DNA of 8,081 nt, from assembly GCA_900548565.1 (NCBI GenBank), contig URKV01000083.1, positions 1 through 8,081 of the forward strand, read 5' to 3'. The notes beneath the pieces were generated by a model that worked only from the letters and a program-made list of their open reading frames with translations, was not told the origin of the DNA and did not search any database. Shown here in pieces: positions 1 through 8,035 of the stretch (position 1 is the stretch's first letter; every line of letters begins with the position of its first letter). Position numbers and translations under genes: made by a program. Source of the DNA: an uncultured Collinsella sp. (GTDB lineage Bacteria; Actinomycetota; Coriobacteriia; Coriobacteriales; Coriobacteriaceae).

Positions 1-48
1 CGAGATGCTCAGGAGTCTCGTGGGCTCGGAGATGTGTATAAGAGACAG
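1..48 (+). other. Illumina Nextera i7 adapter (library artefact)
   Basis: Not biological sequence. Positions 1-6 (CGAGAT) match the end of the P7 primer. Positions 7-14 (GCTCAGGA) are an 8-base index, whose reverse complement TCCTGAGC is the Nextera N704 barcode as I remember it. Positions 15-29 (GTCTCGTGGGCTCGG) are the read-2 adapter tail, and 30-48 (AGATGTGTATAAGAGACAG) are the 19-bp Tn5 mosaic end. Genomic sequence starts at 49. Reading frames through this segment give the known artefact peptide MCIRDS and should not be annotated. Confidence 0.98.
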
Positions 49-67
49 TTCTATAACGGTCCGCGTC

Positions 68-1486
68 CTAGCGGTCAGCGAGCGGCTTGTACTCCAGCGG
101 CTCGATCACCGGACGATAGGCCGGGCGAATAATACGGTGCGCGCAGAAGAGCTCTTCCATGCGGTGCGCAGACCAGCCGGCCATGCGGGCGACGGCGAAC
201 AGCGGCGTAAAGAGCGTCTCGGGCACGCCGAGCATCTTGTAGATAAAGCCCGTGTACAGGTCGATGTTGGCACAGATGGGCTTGGTCATGCCGTGATCGC
301 GCATCACTTGCGGGGCCAGGCGCTCGATGCGCTCGATGAGCGCGAACTCCTCGCCCAGGTCCTTCTTGGCGGCAAGCGTGCGCGCGTAACGACGGCACAC
401 CTCGGCACGCGGGTCGCTCAGCGTGTAGACGGCGTGGCCCATACCGTAGATGAGACCCGTGCCGTCGAAGGCCTGCTTGTCGAGGATCTTGCCCAGGTAG
501 GCTGCGACCTCGTCCTCGTCCTCCCAATTGGAGACATGCGCGCGGATGTCCTCGTGCATGGAGACAACCTTGGCGTTGGCGCCACCGTGGCGCGGGCCCT
601 TGAGCGAGCCGATAGCCGCGGCGTAGGCGGAATACGGGTCGGTGGCCGAAGACGACAGCACGCGGCAAGCGAAGGTGGAGTTGTTGCCGCCGCCGTGCTC
701 GGCATGCAGCATGAGCATAACGTCGAGCAGCATCGCCTCATCGCGGGTGAACGCCATGCCGCCGCGCAGGACCTGTAGGATGGTCTCGGCGGTGGAGAGA
801 CCGGGCGTAGGGTGCGGCACGTGAACCTCGGAGCCGCGAAGCTTGGCGACCGAGGCCATGTGTGCGAAGGCGGCGATGCGCGGGAGACGTGCGAGCATGG
901 AAATGGCGACGTCGATTTCGTGCTCAGGCGTGATCACGTCTGGTTCGGCATCGAAGGCGTAGAGCAGCAGTACGGCGCGCTGGAGCACGTTCATGATGCT
1001 CGACGACACCGTGGTCATAGGGAACTCTTTAACGTACTCGTCGCTCAGATGTCTAAAGGCGCCCAGGCGCTCGCAAAAGCCGTCGAGCTCTTCCTTGTTG
1101 GGCAGCGAGCCCGTGATAAGCAGATAGGCGACTTCTTCGTAGCCGTAGCGATTCTCGGCCTGGGCATTGTTGACCAGATCCTCGATGCTGTAGCCGCGAA
1201 GCGTGAGCTTGCCCTGATCGGGCACGACCTTTCCGTCGACCTTGTTGTAGCCGTGCACATCCGAGATACGAGTGAGGCCCGCGACCACGCCCGAGCCGTC
1301 GGCATTGCGCAGGCCGCGCTTGACATTGTGCTCTTCGAACAAGCCCTCGTCATAAGGGTCGGTCGGCAGGCCGTGGTAGAGGCTTTCGCTCTCAGACGAA
1401 ATCTGGCGGCTTGCTTCGTAATCCAGAACCAGTCGGCTCAAGTGGTCATCGAAGCGGTAATAGATTTTCTTGGCGTCGTAGGCCAT
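68..1486 (-). CDS. gltA: Citrate synthase (citrate/2-methylcitrate synthase family)
   Basis: Predicted cytosolic enzyme that condenses acetyl-CoA with oxaloacetate to citrate, the entry to 2-oxoglutarate and glutamate synthesis. The 472-residue protein looks complete. The citrate synthase catalytic triad can be placed at His264 in HAEHGGGNNSTF, His351 in GMGHAVYTLSDPRA and Asp409 in NIDLYTGF. GPRHGGAN (about 298-304) and GWSAHRMEE (about 437-445) are further family motifs. The GHAVYTLSDPRA form and the length over 450 residues, with a long N-terminal part, resemble clostridial and coriobacterial enzymes more than the E. coli type. The ATG start is supported by AGGAG at 1492-1496, 5 nt upstream; the stop is TAG. 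It lies 77 bp downstream of the ACT gene on the same strand with no clear terminator between, so co-transcription is likely. A 2-methylcitrate synthase activity cannot be excluded, but no prp genes are visible. The insert ends 19 bp past the stop, so the downstream neighbour is unknown. Confidence 0.95.
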   Translation of the reverse strand: MAYDAKKIYYRFDDHLSRLVLDYEASRQISSESESLYHGLPTDPYDEGLFEEHNVKRGLRNADGSGVVAGLTRISDVHGYNKVDGKVVPDQGKLTLRGYSIEDLVNNAQAENRYGYEEVAYLLITGSLPNKEELDGFCERLGAFRHLSDEYVKEFPMTTVSSSIMNVLQRAVLLLYAFDAEPDVITPEHEIDVAISMLARLPRIAAFAHMASVAKLRGSEVHVPHPTPGLSTAETILQVLRGGMAFTRDEAMLLDVMLMLHAEHGGGNNSTFACRVLSSSATDPYSAYAAAIGSLKGPRHGGANAKVVSMHEDIRAHVSNWEDEDEVAAYLGKILDKQAFDGTGLIYGMGHAVYTLSDPRAEVCRRYARTLAAKKDLGEEFALIERIERLAPQVMRDHGMTKPICANIDLYTGFIYKMLGVPETLFTPLFAVARMAGWSAHRMEELFCAHRIIRPAYRPVIEPLEYKPLADR

Positions 1487-1563
1487 GCGCGCTCCTCTCC
1501 GGGCCGCATCGGGGTGGCTTGCATGGGCATGCGCGCGTCAGGCTATCCCCAGCGGCTTGTTCG

Positions 1564-1851
1564 CTACAGGCGGTACATAAAGTTAAAGACGTCCTCGCGC
1601 TGGATGGACACGTTGACGCCCGAAAGCTCGCCGGCCTCGGCCAGGGCCTTCTGCAGCTCAGCGAAGTCGAGCTTGGACTCGGCGGTATCGGCCAGCATGG
1701 TCATGGTGAAGATGTCCTCGATAATGGACTGCGTGATGTCGCGGATGTCGACGTTGGCCTCGCCCAGGACGCGGGTGACGCCGGCGACGATGCCGGGGCG
1801 GTTCTTGCCAAGGACGGTGATGACGATACGGGAGGACGAGATCTCGGCCAT
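1564..1851 (-). CDS. Small ACT-domain protein (UPF0237-like)
   Basis: A 95-residue protein that consists of one ACT domain and little else. The N-terminal strand and turn IVITVLGKNRPGIVAGVTRV (about 9-28) is the typical ACT ligand-binding region, with the GKNRPGI turn. A helix and a second strand follow (NVDIRDITQSIIEDIFTMTM, about 33-52). ACT domains usually dimerise and bind amino acids or other small metabolites, and stand-alone members of this group have no firm function. The ATG is preceded by AAAGGG (1858-1863) with a 6-nt spacer; the stop is TAG. It is the first gene of the leftward unit, followed by citrate synthase. In many Firmicutes, as I recall, similar proteins sit next to a UPF0210 (PFL family) gene, which is absent here. 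A role in sensing amino acids for the citrate/glutamate branch is only an inference from its neighbour. Confidence 0.88.
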   Translation of the reverse strand: MAEISSSRIVITVLGKNRPGIVAGVTRVLGEANVDIRDITQSIIEDIFTMTMLADTAESKLDFAELQKALAEAGELSGVNVSIQREDVFNFMYRL

Positions 1852-1898
1852 GGGAAACCCTTTCGCGTGATTGCGGCGCGCGCGGGGCGCTCCGCTAC

Positions 1899-1921
1899 GG
1901 TACAGTGTTCATCATTGTACC
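1899..1921 (-). promoter_or_regulatory. Inverted repeat over a -10 box for the ACT-gltA unit
   Basis: GGTACAGTG (1899-1907) and CATTGTACC (1913-1921) form 9-base arms with one mismatch around a 5-base spacer. On the minus strand the arm contains TACAAT (1919 to 1914), a good -10 hexamer about 63 bp upstream of the ACT start codon. No convincing -35 is seen at the right distance; the sequence there is GCGCCT. The symmetry over the -10 could be an operator, or it could be chance. Confidence 0.4.
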
Positions 1922-1980
1922 TGTCTGGCGCAAAAAAGGCGCGCTCGCTGCGGCGTTACATGCCTGCAACATGAGCGTAA

Positions 1981-2134
1981 GGGGGAAGGCCGTACGGGGA
2001 AGAGCCGTCTGGCGCGTGTCCGGCTCGTGTTGGGTTGATTTCCGATCTCAGCCGAACACATTGAGCGGAAAGGCCGTTCCCGCAGTCAGTCGAACGTCCC
2101 CGGGGCCCTTCTCAGGCCCCGGGGACGGCATTTT
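1981..2134 (+). other. Structured intergenic segment ending in a strong hairpin; possible small RNA
   Basis: No credible gene lies here. Three near-copies of GGRAAGRGCCGT occur (1982-1993, 1996-2008 and 2067-2077). GAGCCG (2002-2007) can pair with CGGCTC (2021-2026). Alternatively, 2023-2036 can pair with 2050-2066: GCTC with GAGC, plus a 10-position helix with one mismatch and one wobble, separated by a 3-nt bulge. The two pairings use the same bases and exclude each other. A third small stem lies at 2065-2082, and the block ends in the 13-bp hairpin at 2095-2127. This could be a non-coding RNA or a relic. I match it to no known RNA family and see no convincing promoter in front of it. Confidence 0.3.
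2095..2134 (+). terminator. Very strong GC hairpin, probable intrinsic terminator
   Basis: CGTCCCCGGGGCC (2095-2107) pairs perfectly over 13 bp with 2115-2127 around the loop CTTCTCA. A short T run (TTTT, 2131-2134) follows after three bases. On the minus strand there is no T run after the hairpin, so termination would be rightward. No plus-strand gene lies upstream between 1852 and 2094, so it either ends an unrecognised RNA, insulates rpmE, or is a palindromic repeat. The T run is weaker than in the two terminators after rpmE and prfB. Confidence 0.5.
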
Positions 2135-2207
2135 CCCAGTTGAAGGAACGGTGGAGATGTGTTTCGATGGGTCAGATTCGTGTCGTTCCGAAAAGACCGT
2201 GAACCTT

Positions 2208-2236
2208 TTGTGGGACACGCGGCGCCGTGGTACCAT
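2208..2236 (+). promoter_or_regulatory. Predicted housekeeping-sigma promoter of rpmE
   Basis: A -35-like TTGTGG (2208-2213) and a -10-like TACCAT (2231-2236) are separated by exactly 17 bp. The start of transcription would be near 2243, leaving a leader of about 78 nt before the rpmE start codon. This is the best-spaced promoter in the window. Confidence 0.6.
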
Positions 2237-2249
2237 AGCCGAGTTTGTT

Positions 2250-2298
2250 GTCTTGGTCGGAAACCAAGACGCCTTATGCGCTGATCGGTAACCAGCGC
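2250..2298 (+). promoter_or_regulatory. rpmE leader with two hairpins, possible L31 autoregulatory element
   Basis: Hairpin 1 pairs GTCTTGGT (2250-2257) with ACCAAGAC (2263-2270) over 8 perfect bp, with loop CGGAA. Hairpin 2 pairs GCGCTG (2278-2283) with CAGCGC (2293-2298), with a 9-nt loop. Both share TCGGWAACCA across the loop and 3' arm (2257-2266 and 2285-2294), followed by a CGCCT-like string, so they look duplicated. They lie between the predicted promoter and the AAGGAG ribosome binding site (2308-2313). Leader RNAs upstream of L31 genes are known from several bacterial groups, and I recall a coriobacterial one being proposed. I cannot confirm a family match. Confidence 0.5.
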
Positions 2299-2320
2299 CT
2301 GACCAATAAGGAGTCCTACC

Positions 2321-2746
2321 ATGAAGCAGGGTATCCATCCCCAGTATGTCGAGTGCACGGTGACGTGCTCCTGCGGCAACACCTTCAAGACGCACGCTAC
2401 CGTGTCCGAGATGAAGGTCGAGCTTTGCAACGAGTGCCACCCGTTCTACACCGGCCAGCAGAAGTTCGTCGACACCGGTGGACGCGTCCAGCGCTTCGCC
2501 GACAAGTTCGGTGGCGCCGCTGCCGCCCAGCTCAAGAAGGCCGAGGAGGCCAAGGCTGCCAAGGCCGCCAAGGCTGCTGAGGCCGAGGCCGCTCGCAAGG
2601 CCGCCGCTGAGGCTAAGGCTGCCGAGAAGGCTAAGCGTGCTGCTAAGTTTGCCGAGGAGGCTGCCAAGCAGGCCGCCGAGGCTCCCGCAGAGGCTCCCGT
2701 CGAGGAGGCCGCTGCCGAGGCCGAGACCACCGAGGCTGCTGAGTAA
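2321..2746 (+). CDS. rpmE: 50S ribosomal protein L31 (zinc-binding form) with a long charged tail
   Basis: Predicted large-subunit protein at the central protuberance, where L31 helps bridge the 50S to the 30S head. Residues 1 to about 65 are canonical L31. Cys16, Cys18, Cys36 and Cys39 (TCSCGN and LCNECH) form the zinc site of the C+ type, followed by the core motifs HPFYTGQQKFVDTGGRVQRF. Residues from about 66 to 141 are a low-complexity tail of Ala, Lys and Glu. It is Lys-rich first (EEAKAAKAAKAAEAEAARKA), then acidic with Pro (EAPAEAPVEEAAAEAE). Usual L31 is about 70-90 residues, so the tail nearly doubles it; it is in frame, has consistent codon use and ends in TAA. The ATG is 7 nt after AAGGAG (2308-2313). 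It has its own promoter and terminator, so it is probably monocistronic and perhaps controlled by its leader. No zinc-free paralogue is seen here. Confidence 0.96.
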   Translation: MKQGIHPQYVECTVTCSCGNTFKTHATVSEMKVELCNECHPFYTGQQKFVDTGGRVQRFADKFGGAAAAQLKKAEEAKAAKAAKAAEAEAARKAAAEAKAAEKAKRAAKFAEEAAKQAAEAPAEAPVEEAAAEAETTEAAE

Positions 2747-2783
2747 ATAGCTCGCCGCGGAATCGCTCGCATTCATGGCATGA

Positions 2784-2824
2784 GGGCCGTGCATCCATTT
2801 GGGTGCGCGGCCCTTTTTCTTTTT
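2784..2824 (+). terminator. Intrinsic terminator after rpmE
   Basis: The arms at 2784-2796 and 2801-2813 form a 13-bp stem with two wobble pairs and a 4-nt loop (ATTT). The T-rich tract TTTTTCTTTTT follows at 2814-2824. It lies 37 bp past the rpmE stop and separates rpmE from the secA unit. Confidence 0.92.
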
Positions 2825-2834
2825 AAATTAGTGC

Positions 2835-2925
2835 AAACTAACCTGTCCCCATGGCACCACATGGCAGAGAGGCGGCGTTTGCCCAGATAGACCTGCCAAA
2901 ATTAACCTGTCCCATTGTGGCAGGT
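2835..2925 (+). repeat. Duplicated AAAYTAACCTGTCCC motif with hairpin; possible mobile-repeat remnant
   Basis: AAACTAACCTGTCCC (2835-2849) and AAATTAACCTGTCCC (2899-2913) are direct copies with one mismatch, 64 bp apart. The second copy sits inside an inverted repeat: ACCTGCCA (2891-2898) pairs with TGGCAGGT (2918-2925), and a further AAT/ATT pairing (2900-2902 with 2914-2916) leaves TAACCTGTCCC as the loop. The first copy is followed by a short CCATG...CATGG hairpin (2849-2864). There is no coding content. Intergenic repeats with GGGACAGGTTA-like strings are known to me from several bacteria, so a small non-autonomous element is plausible but unproven. Confidence 0.45.
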
Positions 2926-2945
2926 TGGTCGTAGTTATTACGTGG

Positions 2946-2961
2946 CGGTCGAGCTCGACCG
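2946..2961. promoter_or_regulatory. 16-bp perfect palindrome upstream of secA, possible operator
   Basis: CGGTCGAG is followed directly by its reverse complement CTCGACCG. The centre is about 38 bp upstream of the candidate secA -10 box. The two-fold symmetry fits a dimeric regulator site, but no matching regulator gene is in the window. With no loop it would make a poor RNA hairpin. Confidence 0.35.
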
Positions 2962-2988
2962 TATAGGCCGCGCCTTGTTTGGCTAAAG

Positions 2989-2994
2989 TACAAT
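2989..2994 (+). promoter_or_regulatory. Candidate -10 box for the secA-prfB unit
   Basis: TACAAT differs from the TATAAT consensus at one base and lies 61 bp before the chosen secA ATG. No good -35 is present at 16-18 bp spacing (GGCCGC region), so it may need an activator or be weak. It is the best candidate between the rpmE terminator and secA. Confidence 0.35.
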
Positions 2995-3055
2995 CATCTG
3001 TGTTTAACTCGCCCGCAGCTGCACGGCGTGGGCTATGGCCAAAAAGGAAAACCAC

Positions 3056-5862
<2,807 letters not shown>

Positions 5863-5863
<1 letters not shown>

Positions 5864-7011
5864 TGGCTGAGGCTTTAGAGGTAACGCCCGCCGAGCTGGA
5901 CGCGTTTGCGGACCGGCTCGGCGAGGTCGAGTCGTATCTCCACCTGGACGAAAAGCGCACGCGCGTGACCGAGCTCGAGGCCAAAAGTGTTGCCCCTGGC
6001 TTTTGGGATGACGCCGACGCCGCCCGTGCCACCATGGAGGAGATCGCTCGCGCCAAGGAAGATATCGCTGCCGTGGATACCGCGCGCGGCGAGCTATCTG
6101 ACGCCCGCGCGGCGCTGGAGCTTGCCGAGGAGATGGGCGACGACCCCGATGCCGCCGCATTGCGCGAGGAGGCTGCCGCTACGGCAGAACGCCTGGCCCG
6201 CTCTATCGACGAGCTCGAGCTTTCGAGCTGGTTTACCGGTGAGTTCGATCACGGCGACGCGATTGTGACCATCAAGCCCGGACAGGGTGGCCTGGAGGCG
6301 CAGGACTGGACCTTCATGCTCTTTAAGATGTACATGAAGTACTGCCAGCGTCGCGGCTGGAAGGTCACCATTAACGACTGCCCCGCGGCTGAGGTTATCG
6401 GCATCGATCGCGCGACCTTTACCGTCGAGGGCAAGGACGCGTTTGGCATGCTGCGCGCCGAGGCCGGCGTCCACCGTCTGGTGCGCATTAGCCCCACCGA
6501 CGACAAGAAGCGCCGCCAGACTACGTTTGCCGGCGTCGAGGTCATTCCGGTGCTGCCCAATGATATCGACATCGAGATCAGTCCCGACGATATCCGCGTG
6601 GACGTGTATCACGCGAGCGGCCCGGGCGGCCAGGGCGTCAACACCACCGACTCCGCCGTACGCGTGACGCATTTTCCCAGCGGCATCGTGGTCACGTGTC
6701 AAAACGAGCGCAGTCAGATTCAAAACAAGGCCGCGTGCATGCAGATTCTCAAGGCCCGTCTGTACGAGATCGAGCTCGAGAAGCGCGCCGAGGCACTCGA
6801 CGAGATTCGTGGACCCAAGACCACGATCGGTTTTGGTAACCAGATTCGCAGCTACGTGCTCTACCCGTATCAGATGGTGAAGGACCTGCGCTCGGGTGTG
6901 GAGACCAGCAACGTCGAGGCCGTTCTCGACGATGGCGATCTGGATCCGTTTGTGATCGGTTACCATCGCTGGGCAACCGGCAACGCCGATGCGGAAGGCT
7001 CGGACGCCTAG
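5863..7011 (+). CDS. prfB: Peptide chain release factor 2 (RF2), no frameshift, variant SPT motif
   Basis: RF2 releases the finished peptide at UAA and UGA codons. The 382-residue protein has the N-terminal helical domain (to about 120), the codon-recognition domain, and the catalytic loop SGPGGQGVNTTDSAVR with Gly255, Gly256 and Gln257. LRSGVET and a C-terminal DLDPF segment close the protein as in other RF2s. Two features stand out. The usual recognition tripeptide SPF reads Ser210-Pro211-Thr212 (LVRISPTDDKKRRQTTF). The in-frame CTT TGA C signal found near codon 25 in many prfB genes is absent; the codons there are TAT CTC CAC CTG (Tyr25-Leu26-His27-Leu28). Gln219 replaces the His of the E. 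coli RRHTSF motif, as I recall is usual in Actinobacteria. RF1 is unlikely because the C-terminal and recognition context is RF2-like and PAT/PVT is absent. The ATG overlaps the secA stop (TAATG), with AGGA 7 nt upstream (5852-5855), indicating translational coupling. The stop is TAG. Confidence 0.96.
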
Positions 7012-7075
7012 GCACATGGTTGGCTCCGGGTCGATGCAAACACTTCGCAGGGGTGGTATTTGCTCGATGAATCGG

Positions 7076-7081
7076 TAGAAT
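7076..7081 (+). promoter_or_regulatory. Candidate -10 box upstream of the prfB/yitT terminator
   Basis: TAGAAT, one base from consensus, lies 65 bp after prfB and 20 bp before the terminator hairpin. No convincing -35 is found at 16-18 bp. If active, transcription would begin near 7088 and the terminator would lie within the leader of the YitT gene, making it an attenuator. The gene needs some such promoter or read-through from prfB. Confidence 0.3.
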
Positions 7082-7100
7082 CGAATACAGCAAGAAGTTC

Positions 7101-7129
7101 AAAGCGCACTCGTTTGGGTGCGCTTTTTT
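7101..7129 (+). terminator. Intrinsic terminator between prfB and the YitT gene
   Basis: AAAGCGCACTC (7101-7111) pairs with GGGTGCGCTTT (7116-7126) over 11 bp with one wobble and loop GTTT. The T run is 7124-7129. It lies 90 bp after the prfB stop. The T run ends only two bases before the AGGGAGG ribosome binding site of the next gene, so it may act as an attenuator for that gene as well as an end for the secA-prfB transcript. Confidence 0.9.
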
Positions 7130-7141
7130 GAGGGAGGCAGC

Positions 7142-8032
7142 ATGGCATATCGTCTGGACATCAAGCGCATTCTTTCGCTGAACTTCTTTCACGATCTACC
7201 CAAGATCATGCTGGGCTGCGCCCTGGCAGCCATCGCGACGGACCTGTTTTTGATCCCCAACGGCCTTGCCGCCGGCGGCGTTACGGGTCTCGCCACGATT
7301 ATCCAAGCGGTCGGTGCGTCTCATGGCATCTCTCTGCCTGTTGGTATTCAAACCATTGTGATGAATGCCTTGCTGCTGCTGGTCGTTATGCGCGCAGGCG
7401 GTATGTTCTACGTGGTGCAGACCGCGACGGGCTTTGTGCTGCTGGGCTTTTTCACCGACCTGTTCGCTCCGTTTGTGGCGCCGCTGGCGCATTCCGATCT
7501 TATGCTACCCGCCATGTGGGGCGGCATTATCACGGGCATCGGCTACGGCATGGTGCTGCGCGCCGGTGCCAACACTGGCGGCTCAGACACCATCGGTCAG
7601 ATTATCTCGCGCAACACATCGCTACCGGTTGGCTCGACCGTCATGGCGATCGATGTTGCCGTGTGCGCGCTGTCGGCCCCAGTCTTTTCGGTCGAAAACG
7701 CGCTGTATGCGGGCCTTTCGATGGTCATTAGCGGCTACGTGATCGATGCCGTGGTCGACGGTGGCAACAGGCGCCGTATGGTGCTCATCATCTCGGACAA
7801 GTTTCCCGATATCGCGGCCGACATCATGTATGGCCTGGGTCGCGGCTGCACCAAGTTTAAGGCGACCGGTATGTACTCGGGCGCCGAGAAACCGGTGATC
7901 ATGGTCATCGTGAGCCGTCGCGAGCTCAATACGCTCAAGACGATCGTGCGCGAGCGCGACCCGCGTGCCATCGTGACCGTGGCCGACGTTACAGAGACCT
8001 TCGGCGAGGGCTTCAAGGACATTAACGCGTAG
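7142..8032 (+). CDS. YitT-family membrane protein (YitT membrane domain plus DUF2179)
   Basis: A 296-residue predicted integral membrane protein whose transported substrate, if any, is unknown. Residues from about 20 to 203 hold some six hydrophobic segments (near 22-38, 44-58, 68-84, 93-113, 122-142 and 163-203, the last probably two). They include the family motifs NGLAAGGVTGLATI (40-53) and NTGGSDTIGQIISR (144-157). The soluble C-terminal part (about 210-296) matches DUF2179, with GLGRGCTKFKATGMYSG, ERDPRAIVTVADV and the closing FGEGF. The start at 7142 is supported by GGGAGG (7132-7137), 4 nt upstream. An upstream GTG at 7118 lies inside the terminator hairpin and is unlikely. The stop is TAG, 3 bp before the adapter. 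In Bacillus subtilis a YitT-family gene (yvjA) also follows secA-prfB, so the order looks conserved. Expression must pass the terminator immediately upstream. Confidence 0.92.
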   Translation: MAYRLDIKRILSLNFFHDLPKIMLGCALAAIATDLFLIPNGLAAGGVTGLATIIQAVGASHGISLPVGIQTIVMNALLLLVVMRAGGMFYVVQTATGFVLLGFFTDLFAPFVAPLAHSDLMLPAMWGGIITGIGYGMVLRAGANTGGSDTIGQIISRNTSLPVGSTVMAIDVAVCALSAPVFSVENALYAGLSMVISGYVIDAVVDGGNRRRMVLIISDKFPDIAADIMYGLGRGCTKFKATGMYSGAEKPVIMVIVSRRELNTLKTIVRERDPRAIVTVADVTETFGEGFKDINA

Positions 8033-8035
8033 GGC

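Noticed and set aside
5..778. Plus-strand open frame beginning MLRSLVGSEMCIRDS
   Set aside because: The start and first residues are Nextera adapter, and the rest runs antisense to the citrate synthase gene.
1487..1563. GCATG-GG-CATGC hairpin between the ACT gene and citrate synthase
   Set aside because: It has a 2-nt loop and no T run on either strand, so it is not a terminator; probably chance in GC-rich sequence.
2157..2291. 44-codon plus-strand frame (MCFDGSDSCRSE...) with AAGGA at 2143-2147
   Set aside because: It overlaps the rpmE promoter and the first leader hairpin, has no recognisable motif, and its codon use is unlike the neighbouring genes.
2048..2794. Minus-strand frame of 248 codons, Ser/Leu/Gly-rich
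   Set aside because: It is the antisense of the repetitive L31 tail and leader; the low-complexity composition is a mirror of the Ala/Lys/Glu codons.
2828..3055. 75-codon minus-strand frame in the rpmE-secA gap
   Set aside because: It covers the repeat and promoter region, has no ribosome binding site that I can support, and resembles no protein family.
3035..3055. Upstream secA start adding MAKKENH
   Set aside because: No ribosome binding site precedes it, whereas AAGGA is ideally placed for the ATG at 3056. The A-rich codons are better read as leader.
7118..7141. GTG start for the YitT gene adding eight residues
   Set aside because: It lies inside the terminator stem, while GGGAGG immediately precedes the ATG at 7142.
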